A stretch of 43,194 nucleotides of DNA from Tersicoccus phoenicis (lineage in GTDB: Bacteria; Actinomycetota; Actinomycetes; Actinomycetales; Micrococcaceae): NCBI RefSeq assembly GCF_001968835.1, contig NZ_MRDE01000015.1, forward strand, positions 1 through 43,194. Reading direction: 5' to 3'. A program made the translations under genes and the position numbers. This document shows positions 33,196 to 41,878 of this stretch, one piece after another. The first letter of the stretch is position 1. Every line of letters begins with the position of its first letter. The notes under the pieces were generated by a model that was not told the DNA's origin, ran no database searches, and saw only the letters and a list, made by a program, of their open reading frames with translations.

Positions 33196-34320
33196 TCAGC
33201 GTCGCTCCGGCGTCGCTCCTGATCCGAGTGCGACGTCGTCCCGGGTCGAGCGGCGGGCCAGCTCGGCCGCGACGTGGGCGGCGTCCCGGCCCACGCCGCC
33301 GACCAGGCCGGAGGTGAGGCCGTACTGGAACGGCATCCCCACCACATACACGCCCGGCAGGCCGGTCACCACTCCCCGGTCCGTGGACGGCCAACCGTGC
33401 GCATCGGTACGCAGACCGTCCACCCAGCCGAACTCCGGCCGGTATCCCGTGCACCAGATGACGGTCGCCACCAGTTGAGCACGCCCGTCCTCCAGACGGG
33501 GCACCCCGTCCTCGGCCCCGGTGACGCGGGGCACGGCCGTGACGCCGGCGCGGGCCAGGTCCGCAACCGAGGACCGGATCAACGGCGCGCCGCGGTCATG
33601 GAAACCGCGCGCTGCCGCTCGTCCGACCGGTGTCCTCAGGGTCAGCAGATGATGCAACAGCGCCCAGTACAGTCCGCCGGCGTACCGCGTGACCGCGTGC
33701 GAGATCTGGACGGTGGGGCGGCCGGCGATGACGGTGCGGTGTGTCGCCGCCAGTTCGAGCGCGATCTCCACCCCGGAAGGGCCGGCACCCACCACCAGCA
33801 CGTCCCCCGGGGGCAGCGATCCGGGATTGCGGTACTGCGCCGAGTGCAGCTGATGAATGGCCGGGGACAGGTCGCTGGCCAGATCCGGAATCCGGGGGAC
33901 CGGCGTTCCGCCGGTAGCGATCACGACGTTCTCGGCGGTCAACTCCCGGCCCGCGCTGGTGCTCACCCCGTAACCGCCCGCGACGGGCCGCACCCGGAGA
34001 ACGGTGGTCTGCGTGAGCACGGGGATCTGCTGCTCGGCAGCGTACCGCTCGACATAGTCGGCCATCTCGCCCTTGGTCGGGAAGTGGCCGCGGGGGCTGG
34101 GGAACGGCAGGCCCGGCAGCCCGTCGTACTGGGCCGGAGTGAAGAGCCGCAACGAGTCGCAGCGTTCGCGCCAGCTCTCCCCCACGCGGCGGCCGGCGTC
34201 CAGCACCACGAAGTCACGCCCCTGCCGCGCCAGATGATGACCGACGGCCAGACCGGCCTGTCCCCCGCCCACCACCACGGTGTTCCACCTGGTCCGTATC
34301 GTTGATCCTGTTTCACTCAT
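33196..34320 (-). CDS. flavin-dependent monooxygenase / NAD(P)-binding oxidoreductase
   Basis: A 374-residue two-dinucleotide-binding flavoprotein of the FMO/CzcO group. The FAD motif GGGQAG is at 18-23, followed by LDAGRRVGESWRERCDSLRL, a signature of this group. The NADPH-binding motif GAGPSG is near 177. The C-terminal YVVGMPFQYGLTSGLVGGVGRDA closes the FAD site. Members oxidise small organic sulphur, nitrogen or ketone compounds; the substrate cannot be predicted. It is divergent from a TetR-family gene with an AT-rich operator-like gap, so it is probably repressed by that regulator. It lies inside the interval that separates glnA from glnE. Confidence 0.88.
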   Translation of the reverse strand: MSETGSTIRTRWNTVVVGGGQAGLAVGHHLARQGRDFVVLDAGRRVGESWRERCDSLRLFTPAQYDGLPGLPFPSPRGHFPTKGEMADYVERYAAEQQIPVLTQTTVLRVRPVAGGYGVSTSAGRELTAENVVIATGGTPVPRIPDLASDLSPAIHQLHSAQYRNPGSLPPGDVLVVGAGPSGVEIALELAATHRTVIAGRPTVQISHAVTRYAGGLYWALLHHLLTLRTPVGRAAARGFHDRGAPLIRSSVADLARAGVTAVPRVTGAEDGVPRLEDGRAQLVATVIWCTGYRPEFGWVDGLRTDAHGWPSTDRGVVTGLPGVYVVGMPFQYGLTSGLVGGVGRDAAHVAAELARRSTRDDVALGSGATPERR

Positions 34321-34352
34321 GACGTCCTCGATCCGATCGAGCCAACGACATT

Positions 34353-34385
34353 AGAATAATGCTCCACTGACTGGAATGCTATTCT
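34353..34385. promoter_or_regulatory. AT-rich operator-like region between monooxygenase and TetR genes
   Basis: AGAATA (34353-34358) and TATTCT (34380-34385) form an inverted repeat, and AATGCT occurs twice (34358-34363 and 34375-34380). The 71-bp divergent promoter region is much more AT-rich than its neighbours, as expected for overlapping promoters with a repressor site. Confidence 0.5.
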
Positions 34386-34391
34386 TTTCCG

Positions 34392-35060
34392 ATGGCGGAC
34401 GACGGCAGCGCATCCCGGACCGGTACCCGCCGCGCCGCCGCGCAGACGGCCACCCGGGAGCTGATCGTCAGCACGGCGCAGCAGCTGTTCCTCGAGAACG
34501 GATACATCGCCACCACGATCCCCGTCATCGCGGCGCGCAGTGGCGTAGCGGTGCAGACCATCTACAACGCGGTCGGCAACAAGGCGGCACTGCTCTCCGC
34601 CGTCCTGGATGCGATGGCCGCGGGACCGCACGCGCCGCTGGCGGTCCCGGACCACGTCCGGGCCGAAGTCAGCGCCGCATCGGACGGTCCCGCCGTCGTC
34701 CGGGTGCTGGCGGGGTGGTTCGCCGAGGTGAACCAACGCCTCGCCCCGCTCACGGTCGTCATCGCGCAGGCCGCGGCGGTCGACGTCGACGCCGCCGCCC
34801 TCGAGCGAGAATGGCGGCAGCGGCGACTCGCCCGCTATCAGCAGGCAGCCTCCGCGCTGCGAGCGCGGGACGCCTTGGAACCCGCGATGTCGGTCGAGGA
34901 CGCGGCAGCGGTGATCTGGAGCATCGGCAGCCCCCAGACCTTCCGGACGCTGGTGGTCGAGCACGACTGGCCGATCGACCGGTATCGCCGGTGGGTGGAC
35001 CACACGTTGAGCCGCGCACTGCTCGACCGGCCCGACCCCGCGTCGCGCCGCAAACGGTGA
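34392..35060 (+). CDS. TetR-family transcriptional regulator
   Basis: The product (222 residues) has an N-terminal TetR helix-turn-helix: RELIVSTAQQLFLENGYIATTI, then VIAARSGVAVQTIYNAVGNKAALL (residues 45-68). A helical ligand-binding domain follows, in which no specific ligand is evident. It is read divergently from the flavin monooxygenase gene. It probably represses that gene and itself through the AT-rich palindrome between them. Its last codons form one arm of a hairpin terminator shared with the leftward transcript. Confidence 0.88.
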   Translation: MADDGSASRTGTRRAAAQTATRELIVSTAQQLFLENGYIATTIPVIAARSGVAVQTIYNAVGNKAALLSAVLDAMAAGPHAPLAVPDHVRAEVSAASDGPAVVRVLAGWFAEVNQRLAPLTVVIAQAAAVDVDAAALEREWRQRRLARYQQAASALRARDALEPAMSVEDAAAVIWSIGSPQTFRTLVVEHDWPIDRYRRWVDHTLSRALLDRPDPASRRKR

Positions 35061-35075
35061 CCCATCACCGTTTGC
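35050..35075. terminator. bidirectional hairpin between tetR and glnE
   Basis: GCAAACGGTGA (35050-35060) and TCACCGTTTGC (35065-35075) form a perfect 11-bp stem with loop ccca. The left arm contains the tetR stop codon; the right arm contains, on the other strand, the stop of the helix-turn-helix remnant. Confidence 0.75.
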
Positions 35076-35115
35076 CGTACTTCTTGTGCACCGCCTGCCT
35101 GCTCACACCGATCAA
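35065..35115 (-). pseudogene. C-terminal remnant of a helix-turn-helix protein
   Basis: Directly after glnE, in another frame, 16 codons read LIGVSRQAVHKKYGKR followed by a stop. GVSRQAVHKKYG is the typical end of a small actinobacterial helix-turn-helix protein. No start or upstream domain is present: the reading continues back only into glnE. It therefore looks like the tail of a gene lost when this interval was rearranged. Chance similarity over so few residues cannot be excluded. Confidence 0.4.
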
Positions 35116-38100
35116 GTCCCGTAGAACCGCCGCTCGAAGATTGCCCGCGCCCGGCGGGTCAGCCGGAGGTAGTCCTCCTCCAGTCGTGCCGCGGACCCGG
35201 CAGGGTAACCACACCAGCGGGCTACGGCTTCCAGCGCGCGGCGATCGGACGGCAGCACGTCGGAGGACCGGCCGGTCCAGACGATCGTCCCGCACCGCAC
35301 CCGGCTGGCGAGCAGCCAGCTCGCTTCGAGCACGGCGGCGTCCTGGCCCGGCACCAGGCCCGCCTCCGCCGCGGCGTGCAGGGCGGCCAGGGTCGACGTC
35401 GTGCGCAGTCCCGCGACGGTCGAGGCGTGCTGGAGCTGGAGCAACTGGACCAGCCATTCGACGTCGCTCAGTCCCCCGCGGCCGAGCTTGACGTGCCGGG
35501 ACGGATCCGCCCCGCGGGGCAGCCGCTCCGCCTCCACCCGCGCCTTGATCCGCCGCACCTCACGCACCGCTGCCGGATCCAGCCGCTCGGGGTAGCGGAC
35601 CGGGTCGATGAGCTCGATGAAGCGGCCCGCCAGAGCGTCATCACCGGCCAGCGGGCGAGCTCGCAGCAGCGCCTGGGCCTCCCACGTGTCGGCCCAGCGC
35701 TGGTAGTACTCCCGGTAGGACGAGAGGGTGCGGACGATGGGTCCCTGCCGGCCCTCCGGGCGCAGCGCGGCGTCGAGGGTGAGGGGGCGCTCGGCCAGCA
35801 CCGGTGGTGTGCACCGCTGTTGCAGCAGCGTGCTGATCCGGGCGACCAGCGCCTCCGCCGCGCGGCGCGCCTCCGCCGGCTCGGCACCGGGCCGCGGGTC
35901 GTGGACGTACAGCACGTCCATGTCCGATCCGTAGCCGATCTCCCGGCCGCCCTGCCGGCCCATGCCGACGACGAGCACATCGGTCGGCACGTCCCGCCGG
36001 TCCGGCGAGTCCCCGAACATCTCCCGCTCCGCGACGTGCAGGGCACCGAGGACCGCCGCCTGGTCGGCATCCGCCAGCGCCCGGCCCACTGCCGCCTGGT
36101 CCAGGAGGCCGGAGGCGTCGGCGATCGCCGTGCGCAGGATCTCCCGACGCCGGATCAGCCGCACCAGGCGCATCCGCGCGTCGGCGCCGGTGTGCCGAGA
36201 CAGCTTGGAGCGGATCTCCGCCCACTGGGCCGCGAACGGCACCGGCCGCAGCTCGTCGTCGTTGCCGAGCCAGGCGACCGCCTCGGGTTCGACCTCGAGC
36301 AGGTCGGTGATCAGCCGCGAGCTGGAGAGGACGTGGCAGAGCCGTTCCGCCGCCGAGCTCGAGTCCCGCAGCAGACCCAGATACCAGGGACTGGTGCCGA
36401 GGGCCTCGGAGACGCGACGGAAGCCCAGCAGCCCGGCGTCCGGGTCCACCCCGTCGGCGAACCAACCGAGCAGCACCGGGAGCAGCTGGCGCTGCAGCGC
36501 CGCCCGGCGGCTCACCCCCGCCGTCAGCGCCTCGATGTGGCGCATCGCGCCGCGCGGGTCCCCGTACCCCAGAGCCGCCAGCCGAGCCTGCGCGGCCTCG
36601 GGGCTGAGTCGCACGTCATCGGCGCTCAGATGCGCGGCGGTGTTGAGCAACGGGCGGTAGAAGATCCGCTCGTGCAGGGCTCGCACGTCCCGCTTGGCCC
36701 GCGCCCACTCCCGCAGCAGGTCCTCCGGGGCGGGGCGCGCCGGCTCGTTCGGTTCGAGCACCGCCTTGGCCAGCGCCCGCCGGGCCTGCATGCTCTCGGG
36801 CATCAGGTGAGTGCGGCGCAACCGAACCAGCTGGATCCGGTGCTCGAGCAGGCGCAGGAACCGGTAGTGGTGTCCCATCTCCCGGGCATCCGCCCGGCCG
36901 ATGTAGCCCGCGGCGGCGAGCGCGTCGATCGCCGCCGTCGTCGTCGGCACGCGGACCGACTCGTCCACCTTGCCGTGCACCAGTTGCAGCAGTTGGACGC
37001 TGAACTCGACATCCCGCAGGCCGCCGGCACCGAGCTTGATCTGGCGCTCCCGGTCCCGTGCCGGGATGTTCTCGCTGACCCGTCGGCGCATGCCCTGCAC
37101 GGACTCGACGAAGCCCTCGCGCTCGCTGCTGGACCACACCATCGGTCCGAGGGCAGCCAGATACTCGTCCCCGAGTTCGAGGTCACCCGCCGCGGGCCGG
37201 GCCTTCAGCAGTGCCTGGAACTCCCAGTTCTGCGCCCACCGCTGGTAGTAGGCGATGTGGGAGGCGAGCGTGCGCACGAGCGGTCCCTCACGTCCCTCGG
37301 GCCGGAGGTTCGTGTCGACCTCCCACAGCGGGGGCTCGGGTGCGGTCGCAGAGATCACGCGGGCGATTCCGGCGGCCAGTGCGGTACCGATCGCCACCAT
37401 CGTCTCCTCCGGCAGTTCCGGCCCGGCACCGTCGGGTTCGCCGGTGACATCGGGCGGCGGGCTGGACGTACCGACCACATGGACGACGTCGACGTCGGAG
37501 ACGTAGTTCAGCTCTCGCGCCCCGCACTTGCCCATGGCCAGCACGCACAGCCGGACGGCGGCGACGTCGCCCGGGTCGAACGCGGCGGCGGCCTCCGCGC
37601 GCGAGACCGCCAGCGCCGCGTCCAGGGCGGCGGAGGCAAGGTCGGCCAGTTCGGCGCCCACCACGGGCAGGAGCGCGAGCGGGTCCAGGGCACAGACATC
37701 GCGGATGGCCAGTTCCGTCAGCAGCCGGCGGTACGCGACGCGCAGCGCCACCCACGCGTCCGGCCCGGTACGGTCGGCGACCGGGGCCCGGGCGTCCGGG
37801 TCGGCGCCGACGGCCGTGAGCAGGGCGGCCCGGAGCCGGACCGCGGGAACCCCCTCCGGTTCGGGATCGGGCCGGACGGTCAGCACGTCGAGGTGCTCGG
37901 GCCGGCGCATCAGGAACTCGGCCAGTGCCTCGGAGGCTCCGAGCAGCCGGAACAGAGGCAGGGTGGCCGCTTCGGGCTGCTCGAGCAGGCTGCGCAGTTG
38001 CGGCCGGGACGCGAGCAGCCGGACCAGCGACTGCAGCGCCAGATCAGGATCGGCGGCCTGAGTCAGGCCGGCGAGCAGCCGCTCGCGGTCCAGGCAGCCG

Positions 38101-38180
38101 AGTTCTGGGGCCTCGAGGAACCGGGTGGACTTCTCCAGGTCGGCGAAGCCGCCACTGATCAGCTGCCGGGTCAGGCTCAT
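35112..38180 (-). CDS. glnE: bifunctional glutamine synthetase adenylyltransferase/deadenylase
   Basis: GlnE (1022 residues) adenylylates and deadenylylates GlnA. Two nucleotidyltransferase domains are visible. The N-terminal deadenylase has YVSDVDV near residue 226 and IKLGAGGLRDVEFSVQLLQL; the C-terminal adenylyltransferase has YGSDMDV near 749 and VKLGRGGLSDVEWLVQLLQL. A regulatory region lies between. The ATG at 38180 gives the normal MSLTRQL start; the longer open frame runs back into glnA2. It begins 8 bp after the glnA2 stop, so the two are co-transcribed. Confidence 0.95.
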   Translation of the reverse strand: MSLTRQLISGGFADLEKSTRFLEAPELGCLDRERLLAGLTQAADPDLALQSLVRLLASRPQLRSLLEQPEAATLPLFRLLGASEALAEFLMRRPEHLDVLTVRPDPEPEGVPAVRLRAALLTAVGADPDARAPVADRTGPDAWVALRVAYRRLLTELAIRDVCALDPLALLPVVGAELADLASAALDAALAVSRAEAAAAFDPGDVAAVRLCVLAMGKCGARELNYVSDVDVVHVVGTSSPPPDVTGEPDGAGPELPEETMVAIGTALAAGIARVISATAPEPPLWEVDTNLRPEGREGPLVRTLASHIAYYQRWAQNWEFQALLKARPAAGDLELGDEYLAALGPMVWSSSEREGFVESVQGMRRRVSENIPARDRERQIKLGAGGLRDVEFSVQLLQLVHGKVDESVRVPTTTAAIDALAAAGYIGRADAREMGHHYRFLRLLEHRIQLVRLRRTHLMPESMQARRALAKAVLEPNEPARPAPEDLLREWARAKRDVRALHERIFYRPLLNTAAHLSADDVRLSPEAAQARLAALGYGDPRGAMRHIEALTAGVSRRAALQRQLLPVLLGWFADGVDPDAGLLGFRRVSEALGTSPWYLGLLRDSSSAAERLCHVLSSSRLITDLLEVEPEAVAWLGNDDELRPVPFAAQWAEIRSKLSRHTGADARMRLVRLIRRREILRTAIADASGLLDQAAVGRALADADQAAVLGALHVAEREMFGDSPDRRDVPTDVLVVGMGRQGGREIGYGSDMDVLYVHDPRPGAEPAEARRAAEALVARISTLLQQRCTPPVLAERPLTLDAALRPEGRQGPIVRTLSSYREYYQRWADTWEAQALLRARPLAGDDALAGRFIELIDPVRYPERLDPAAVREVRRIKARVEAERLPRGADPSRHVKLGRGGLSDVEWLVQLLQLQHASTVAGLRTTSTLAALHAAAEAGLVPGQDAAVLEASWLLASRVRCGTIVWTGRSSDVLPSDRRALEAVARWCGYPAGSAARLEEDYLRLTRRARAIFERRFYGT

Positions 38181-38188
38181 CGTCGTCC

Positions 38189-39529
38189 TCAGAGCACGCT
38201 CAGGTGCCGTTCCAGCTCCCAGCCGGTCACCTTGCGCCGGTACTCGTTCCACTCCTCGCGCTTGTTCCGCAGGAAGTGCTCGAACACCTGTTCGCCGAGG
38301 ATCTCCGCGACCAGTTCGGAGTCCTCCATGGCGCGGATCGCGTCGTGCAGGCTGGACGGCAGGGGGTCGTGACCGAGAACCCGCCGCTCGGCGCTGCTCA
38401 GCGCGGAGATGTCCTCCTCGGCGGCCGGGGGCAGGTCGTAGCCCTCCTCGATGCCCTTGAGCCCGGCGCCGAGAATGCAGGCGTAGGCCAGGTACGGGTT
38501 GGCGGCCGAGTCCATGCCCCGGTACTCCAGCCGCGCCGCCTGGCCCTTCTCCGGCTTGTACAGGGGGATCCGGATCAGGGCGGACCGGTTGTTGTGGCCC
38601 CACGACAGGTAGCTGGGCGCCTCACCGCCACCCCACAGCCGCTTGTACGAGTTCACGTACTGATTGGTCACGGCGGTGAACTCGGGTGCGTGGCGCAGCA
38701 CCCCCGCCATGAACTGGCGGGCCGTGCGGGAGAGCTGGAACTGCGCCCCGGCCTCGTAGAAGGCGTTCGAGTCGCCCTCGAACAGGGAGAAGTGAGTATG
38801 CATGCCCGAGCCCGGGTGCTCGGAGAACGGCTTGGGCATGAACGTCGCATAGGTGCCGCTCATCAGGGCGACCTCCTTGACGACGGTGCGGAACGTCATG
38901 ATGTTGTCCGCCGTCTGCAGCGCGTCCGCGTACCGCAGGTCGATCTCGTTCTGACCCGGGCCGGCCTCGTGGTGGCTGAACTCCACCGAGATGCCGACCG
39001 ACTCCAGCATGGTCACCGCGGTCCGACGGAAGTCCTGCGCCACGCCGCCCGGCACATGGTCGAAGTACCCGGCCCGGTCCACGGGTACCGGCTCGCCGTC
39101 GCGGCCCACCTCGTCGGACTCGAGCAGATAGAACTCCGCCTCCGGATGGGTGTAGCAGGTGAACCCGAGGTCGGCGGCCTTCGCCAGGGCCCGCTTCAGC
39201 ACGTTCCGCGGGTCGGCCGCGGACGGTTGCCGGTCGGAGGTGCGGATGTCGCAGAACATCCGCGAGGTCTTCTCCTGCTCACCGCGCCACGGCAGGATCT
39301 GGAACGTCGTCGGATCCGGGACGAGCAGCATGTCGGACTCGTAGATGCGGGCCAGCCCCTCGATCGAGGACCCGTCGAACCCGAGGCCCTCCTCGAACGC
39401 CCCCTCCACCTCCGCGGGGGCGAGCGCCACGGACTTCAGTGTGCCGACGACGTCGGTGAACCACAGCCGGACGAAGCGCACGTCCCGCTCCTCGATGGTT
39501 CTCAGAACGAACTCCTGCTGGCGGTCCAT
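38189..39529 (-). CDS. glnA2: glutamine synthetase family protein (GlnA2 type)
   Basis: This 446-residue protein is a GSI-fold enzyme with FDGSSIEGLARIYESD near residue 52, HPEAEFYLLE, FMPKPFSEHPGSGMHTHFSL and NNRSALIRIP. The length and the pairing with glnE match GlnA2 of mycobacteria (Rv2222c next to glnE, Rv2221c), which has synthetase activity but is not the main glutamine synthetase. In the region equivalent to the GlnA1 adenylylation site it reads GYDLPPAAEEDI; a tyrosine is present but whether it is modified cannot be told. The start MDRQQEF follows GGAAGGG. Confidence 0.92.
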   Translation of the reverse strand: MDRQQEFVLRTIEERDVRFVRLWFTDVVGTLKSVALAPAEVEGAFEEGLGFDGSSIEGLARIYESDMLLVPDPTTFQILPWRGEQEKTSRMFCDIRTSDRQPSAADPRNVLKRALAKAADLGFTCYTHPEAEFYLLESDEVGRDGEPVPVDRAGYFDHVPGGVAQDFRRTAVTMLESVGISVEFSHHEAGPGQNEIDLRYADALQTADNIMTFRTVVKEVALMSGTYATFMPKPFSEHPGSGMHTHFSLFEGDSNAFYEAGAQFQLSRTARQFMAGVLRHAPEFTAVTNQYVNSYKRLWGGGEAPSYLSWGHNNRSALIRIPLYKPEKGQAARLEYRGMDSAANPYLAYACILGAGLKGIEEGYDLPPAAEEDISALSSAERRVLGHDPLPSSLHDAIRAMEDSELVAEILGEQVFEHFLRNKREEWNEYRRKVTGWELERHLSVL

Positions 39530-39612
39530 CGGGCCCTTCCCTGACGACGACGGGCGGTCGTTGCCACTCTACTGGTCGGCTTCTTCCCGATCGGCGGCGC
39601 CCGCGAGGAGAC

Positions 39613-39777
39613 TCACTCCTCGTCGCCGGCGTCCCACGCGTCGTTGTTCGCCTTGACCCTCGCCATCGCCTGCTGCGCCTCCGCTTCGGTGTCGTAGGGG
39701 CCCAGCAACTGCGTGTAGTCCGACTGCGCCCCCTTCTCGACCTGATGGGTGTTGACGTTGTACCAGTAATCGGCCAT
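39613..39777 (-). CDS. SPOR-like small protein
   Basis: A 54-residue protein, MADYWYNVNTHQVEKGAQSD..., with LLGPYDTEAEAQQAMARVK and a final NDAWDAGDEE. It resembles a family of small actinobacterial proteins often annotated as SPOR domain-containing, in which Y-W/Y-N...GPY-T-EEA is conserved. No signal peptide is seen, so a peptidoglycan role is doubtful. The ATG at 39777 follows GGAGGAGG. The reading frame stays open upstream, but the start is well supported by the ribosome site. Confidence 0.75.
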   Translation of the reverse strand: MADYWYNVNTHQVEKGAQSDYTQLLGPYDTEAEAQQAMARVKANNDAWDAGDEE

Positions 39778-39879
39778 GGCCGGCCTCCTCCATCGCAGGT
39801 AGCGAACCGCCGTCGCGGCCCGGGACTCCATGCTAGGCGCGCCCGGGAATACCTCGGTGGACAGAGCGTTGTACGAGGT

Positions 39880-39895
39880 GATTCAAATTTTAAAC
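39880..39895. promoter_or_regulatory. MarR-type operator candidate upstream of the luciferase-like gene
   Basis: GATTCAAATTTTAAAC is a 16-bp near-palindrome (six of eight base pairs) in an AT-rich island 27 bp before the ATG. MarR regulators favour such AT-rich palindromes. A MarR gene closes the same operon. Confidence 0.5.
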
Positions 39896-39921
39896 AATCC
39901 ACCAGCACCGCAGGAGTGGTC

Positions 39922-41145
39922 ATGCAGTTCGGCATCTTCACCATCGGGGACATCACCACCGACCCCACCACCGGGACGACCTCCACCGAGCATCAGCGGA
40001 TCAAGGACACCGTGAAGATCGCGAAGCACGCCGAGCAGGCCGGCTTCGAGGTCTTCGCCACCGGTCAGCACCACAACCCGCCGTTCGTGGCGCCCGGCAA
40101 CCCGCCGACCCTGCTGGCCTACCTCGCCGCGCAGACGGAGAAACTGACCCTCTCCACCGCCACCACCCTGATCACCACCATGGATCCGGTGCGCCTCGCC
40201 GAGGACTACTCCTACCTGCAGCACCTGGCCGAGGGCCGCGTGGACCTGACCATGGGCCGCGGCAACACCGGCCCGGTCTACCCGTGGTTCGGCAAGGACA
40301 TCCGCCAGGGCATCGGGCTCGCGGTCGAGAACTACAACCTGCTGTACCGGCTCTGGCACGAGCAGCACGTCGACTGGACGGGCCGGTTCCGCACCCCGCT
40401 GCAGGACTTCACGCTGACGCCACAGCCGCTGGACGGCGTCGCCCCGTTCGTCTGGCACGGCTCGATCCGCTCCCCCGAGATCGCCGAGCAGGCGGCGTAC
40501 TACGGCGACGGGTTCTTCCACAACAACATCTTCTGGAACAAGGAGCACATCATCGCGATGGTCCAGCTCTACCGCCAGCGCTACGAGTACTACGGCCACG
40601 GCAAGGCGCACCAGGCGTACGTGGGCCTCGGGGGTCAGGCATTCATGGCCAAGAAGTCGCAGGACGCGGTGAGCCGGTTCCGGCCGTACTTCGACAACGC
40701 GCCGGTCTACGGGCATGGCCCGTCGTTGGAGGACTTCTCGACGATGACGCCGCTGACCGTGGGATCGCCGCAGCAGGTGATCGAACGCACCCTGTCCTTC
40801 CGGGACTGGGTGGGCGACTACCAGCGGCAGATGTTCCTGATCGACCACGCCGGCCTGCCCACCGACGTCGTGCTCGAGCAGATCGACATCTTCGGCGAGC
40901 AGGTGCTGCCGGTGTTGCGGAAGGAGTTCGCCGCCCTGAAACCCGCCGATGTGCCGGATGCCCCGACGCACGAGTTCCTGGTCGCCCGCCACGAGCGCGG
41001 CGAGGACCCGGTGCCCGGCGGCGCCGAGGGTTCGGCTGCTTTCGCCGAGGCCCGCGAGCGCGCGGAGAACGCTGCGCGCGCGGAGAACGCTGCGCGCGCG
41101 GAACAGGCGACCGCTCCGGCGGCGTCGACCGCGAAGGGGGCGTGA
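39922..41145 (+). CDS. LLM class flavin-dependent oxidoreductase (CE1758 family)
   Basis: The product (407 residues) is a bacterial-luciferase-like TIM-barrel monooxygenase. Characteristic segments are MQFGIFTIGDI, HAEQAGFEVFATGQHHNPPF, TATTLITTMDPVRLAEDY and GRVDLTMGRGNTGPVYPWFG. It matches the CE1758-type group that comes with its own FMN reductase, as here. It uses reduced FMN and oxygen to oxidise an unknown organic substrate. ATG 39922 follows CAGGAG. The C-terminal 50 residues are an Ala/Glu/Arg-rich tail with an in-frame 18-bp duplication and are probably helical or disordered. The operon runs on to an FMN reductase and a MarR gene. Confidence 0.92.
   Translation: MQFGIFTIGDITTDPTTGTTSTEHQRIKDTVKIAKHAEQAGFEVFATGQHHNPPFVAPGNPPTLLAYLAAQTEKLTLSTATTLITTMDPVRLAEDYSYLQHLAEGRVDLTMGRGNTGPVYPWFGKDIRQGIGLAVENYNLLYRLWHEQHVDWTGRFRTPLQDFTLTPQPLDGVAPFVWHGSIRSPEIAEQAAYYGDGFFHNNIFWNKEHIIAMVQLYRQRYEYYGHGKAHQAYVGLGGQAFMAKKSQDAVSRFRPYFDNAPVYGHGPSLEDFSTMTPLTVGSPQQVIERTLSFRDWVGDYQRQMFLIDHAGLPTDVVLEQIDIFGEQVLPVLRKEFAALKPADVPDAPTHEFLVARHERGEDPVPGGAEGSAAFAEARERAENAARAENAARAEQATAPAASTAKGA
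41065..41100. repeat. 18-bp tandem repeat in the LLM oxidoreductase tail
   Basis: Two exact 18-bp copies (41065-41082 and 41083-41100) encode ENAARA repeats in the C-terminal tail, followed by a partial third copy. Confidence 0.85.
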
Positions 41146-41148
41146 GCG

Positions 41149-41856
41149 GTGGCGAAGTTCCCGGGTCTCGGCGCCGGCGCTCTCGGCGGGGAGGCCACCG
41201 ATCCTTTCACCCCGGGCGCACGGCACCTCGTGGTGGTCTCCGGTGGCCTGAGCGACCCGTCGTCGTCCCGGCAGCTGGCCGACCGGATGGCTGCCGCGGC
41301 GGCCGACGCGTTGTCCGCCGACGGCATCGTGCTCCAGCTGCACGTCGTGGAGTTGCGCCTGATCGCCATCGAGATCGCCGAGGCGATGGTCAACCCGTCA
41401 CAGTCGGAGGCACTGCGGTCCGCCCTGGCCGAGGTCGAGCAGGCCGACGCCGTCATCGCGGTCTCACCCACCTTCAAGGCGAGTTACTCGGGGCTGTTCA
41501 AGTCCTTCTGGGACCTGGTGGACGACGACGCGCTCCGCGGGGTGCCCGTGTTGCTGGGGGCCACCGGCGGCACCCCGCGGCACTCGCTGATGATCGACAC
41601 CGCCCTGCGACCGCTGTTCTCCTACCTGCGCACCCGGATCATGCCGTCTTCGGTCTTCGCCGCCTCGGACGACTGGGGGGAGGTCGAGGGCGGCCAGGTC
41701 TCGGCACGCACCGCTCCCCTGCAGTCCCGGATCGAGGCGGCCGGGACCGAGCTGGCCTCCGTGGTCGGCCGCCTGCCGGCGCGCCCCCGCCGCGACGTCG
41801 GTGCGGCCAAGCCATTGGCGGTGATCCCCTTTGACCAGCTCCTCGGCGGCAACTGA
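41149..41856 (+). CDS. NADPH-dependent FMN reductase (CE1759 family)
   Basis: A 235-residue flavodoxin-like reductase. HLVVVSGGLSDPSSSRQLADRM (26-47) is the phosphate-binding region, and ADAVIAVSPTFKASYSGLFKSFWDLV (about 100-125) is the conserved FMN/substrate loop. GATGGTPRHSLMID follows. It starts with GTG 3 nt after the LLM stop codon, so the pair is translationally coupled. Its role is to supply reduced FMN to the upstream monooxygenase. Confidence 0.92.
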   Translation: MAKFPGLGAGALGGEATDPFTPGARHLVVVSGGLSDPSSSRQLADRMAAAAADALSADGIVLQLHVVELRLIAIEIAEAMVNPSQSEALRSALAEVEQADAVIAVSPTFKASYSGLFKSFWDLVDDDALRGVPVLLGATGGTPRHSLMIDTALRPLFSYLRTRIMPSSVFAASDDWGEVEGGQVSARTAPLQSRIEAAGTELASVVGRLPARPRRDVGAAKPLAVIPFDQLLGGN

Positions 41857-41878
41857 CCGCGACGACACCGACGATCGG

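Noticed and set aside
35065-35457. A complete 130-codon helix-turn-helix gene overlapping the glnE end
   Set aside because: Only the last 16 codons look like a real protein; the rest is Arg/Gly-rich shadow of glnE, so I list only the tail as a remnant.
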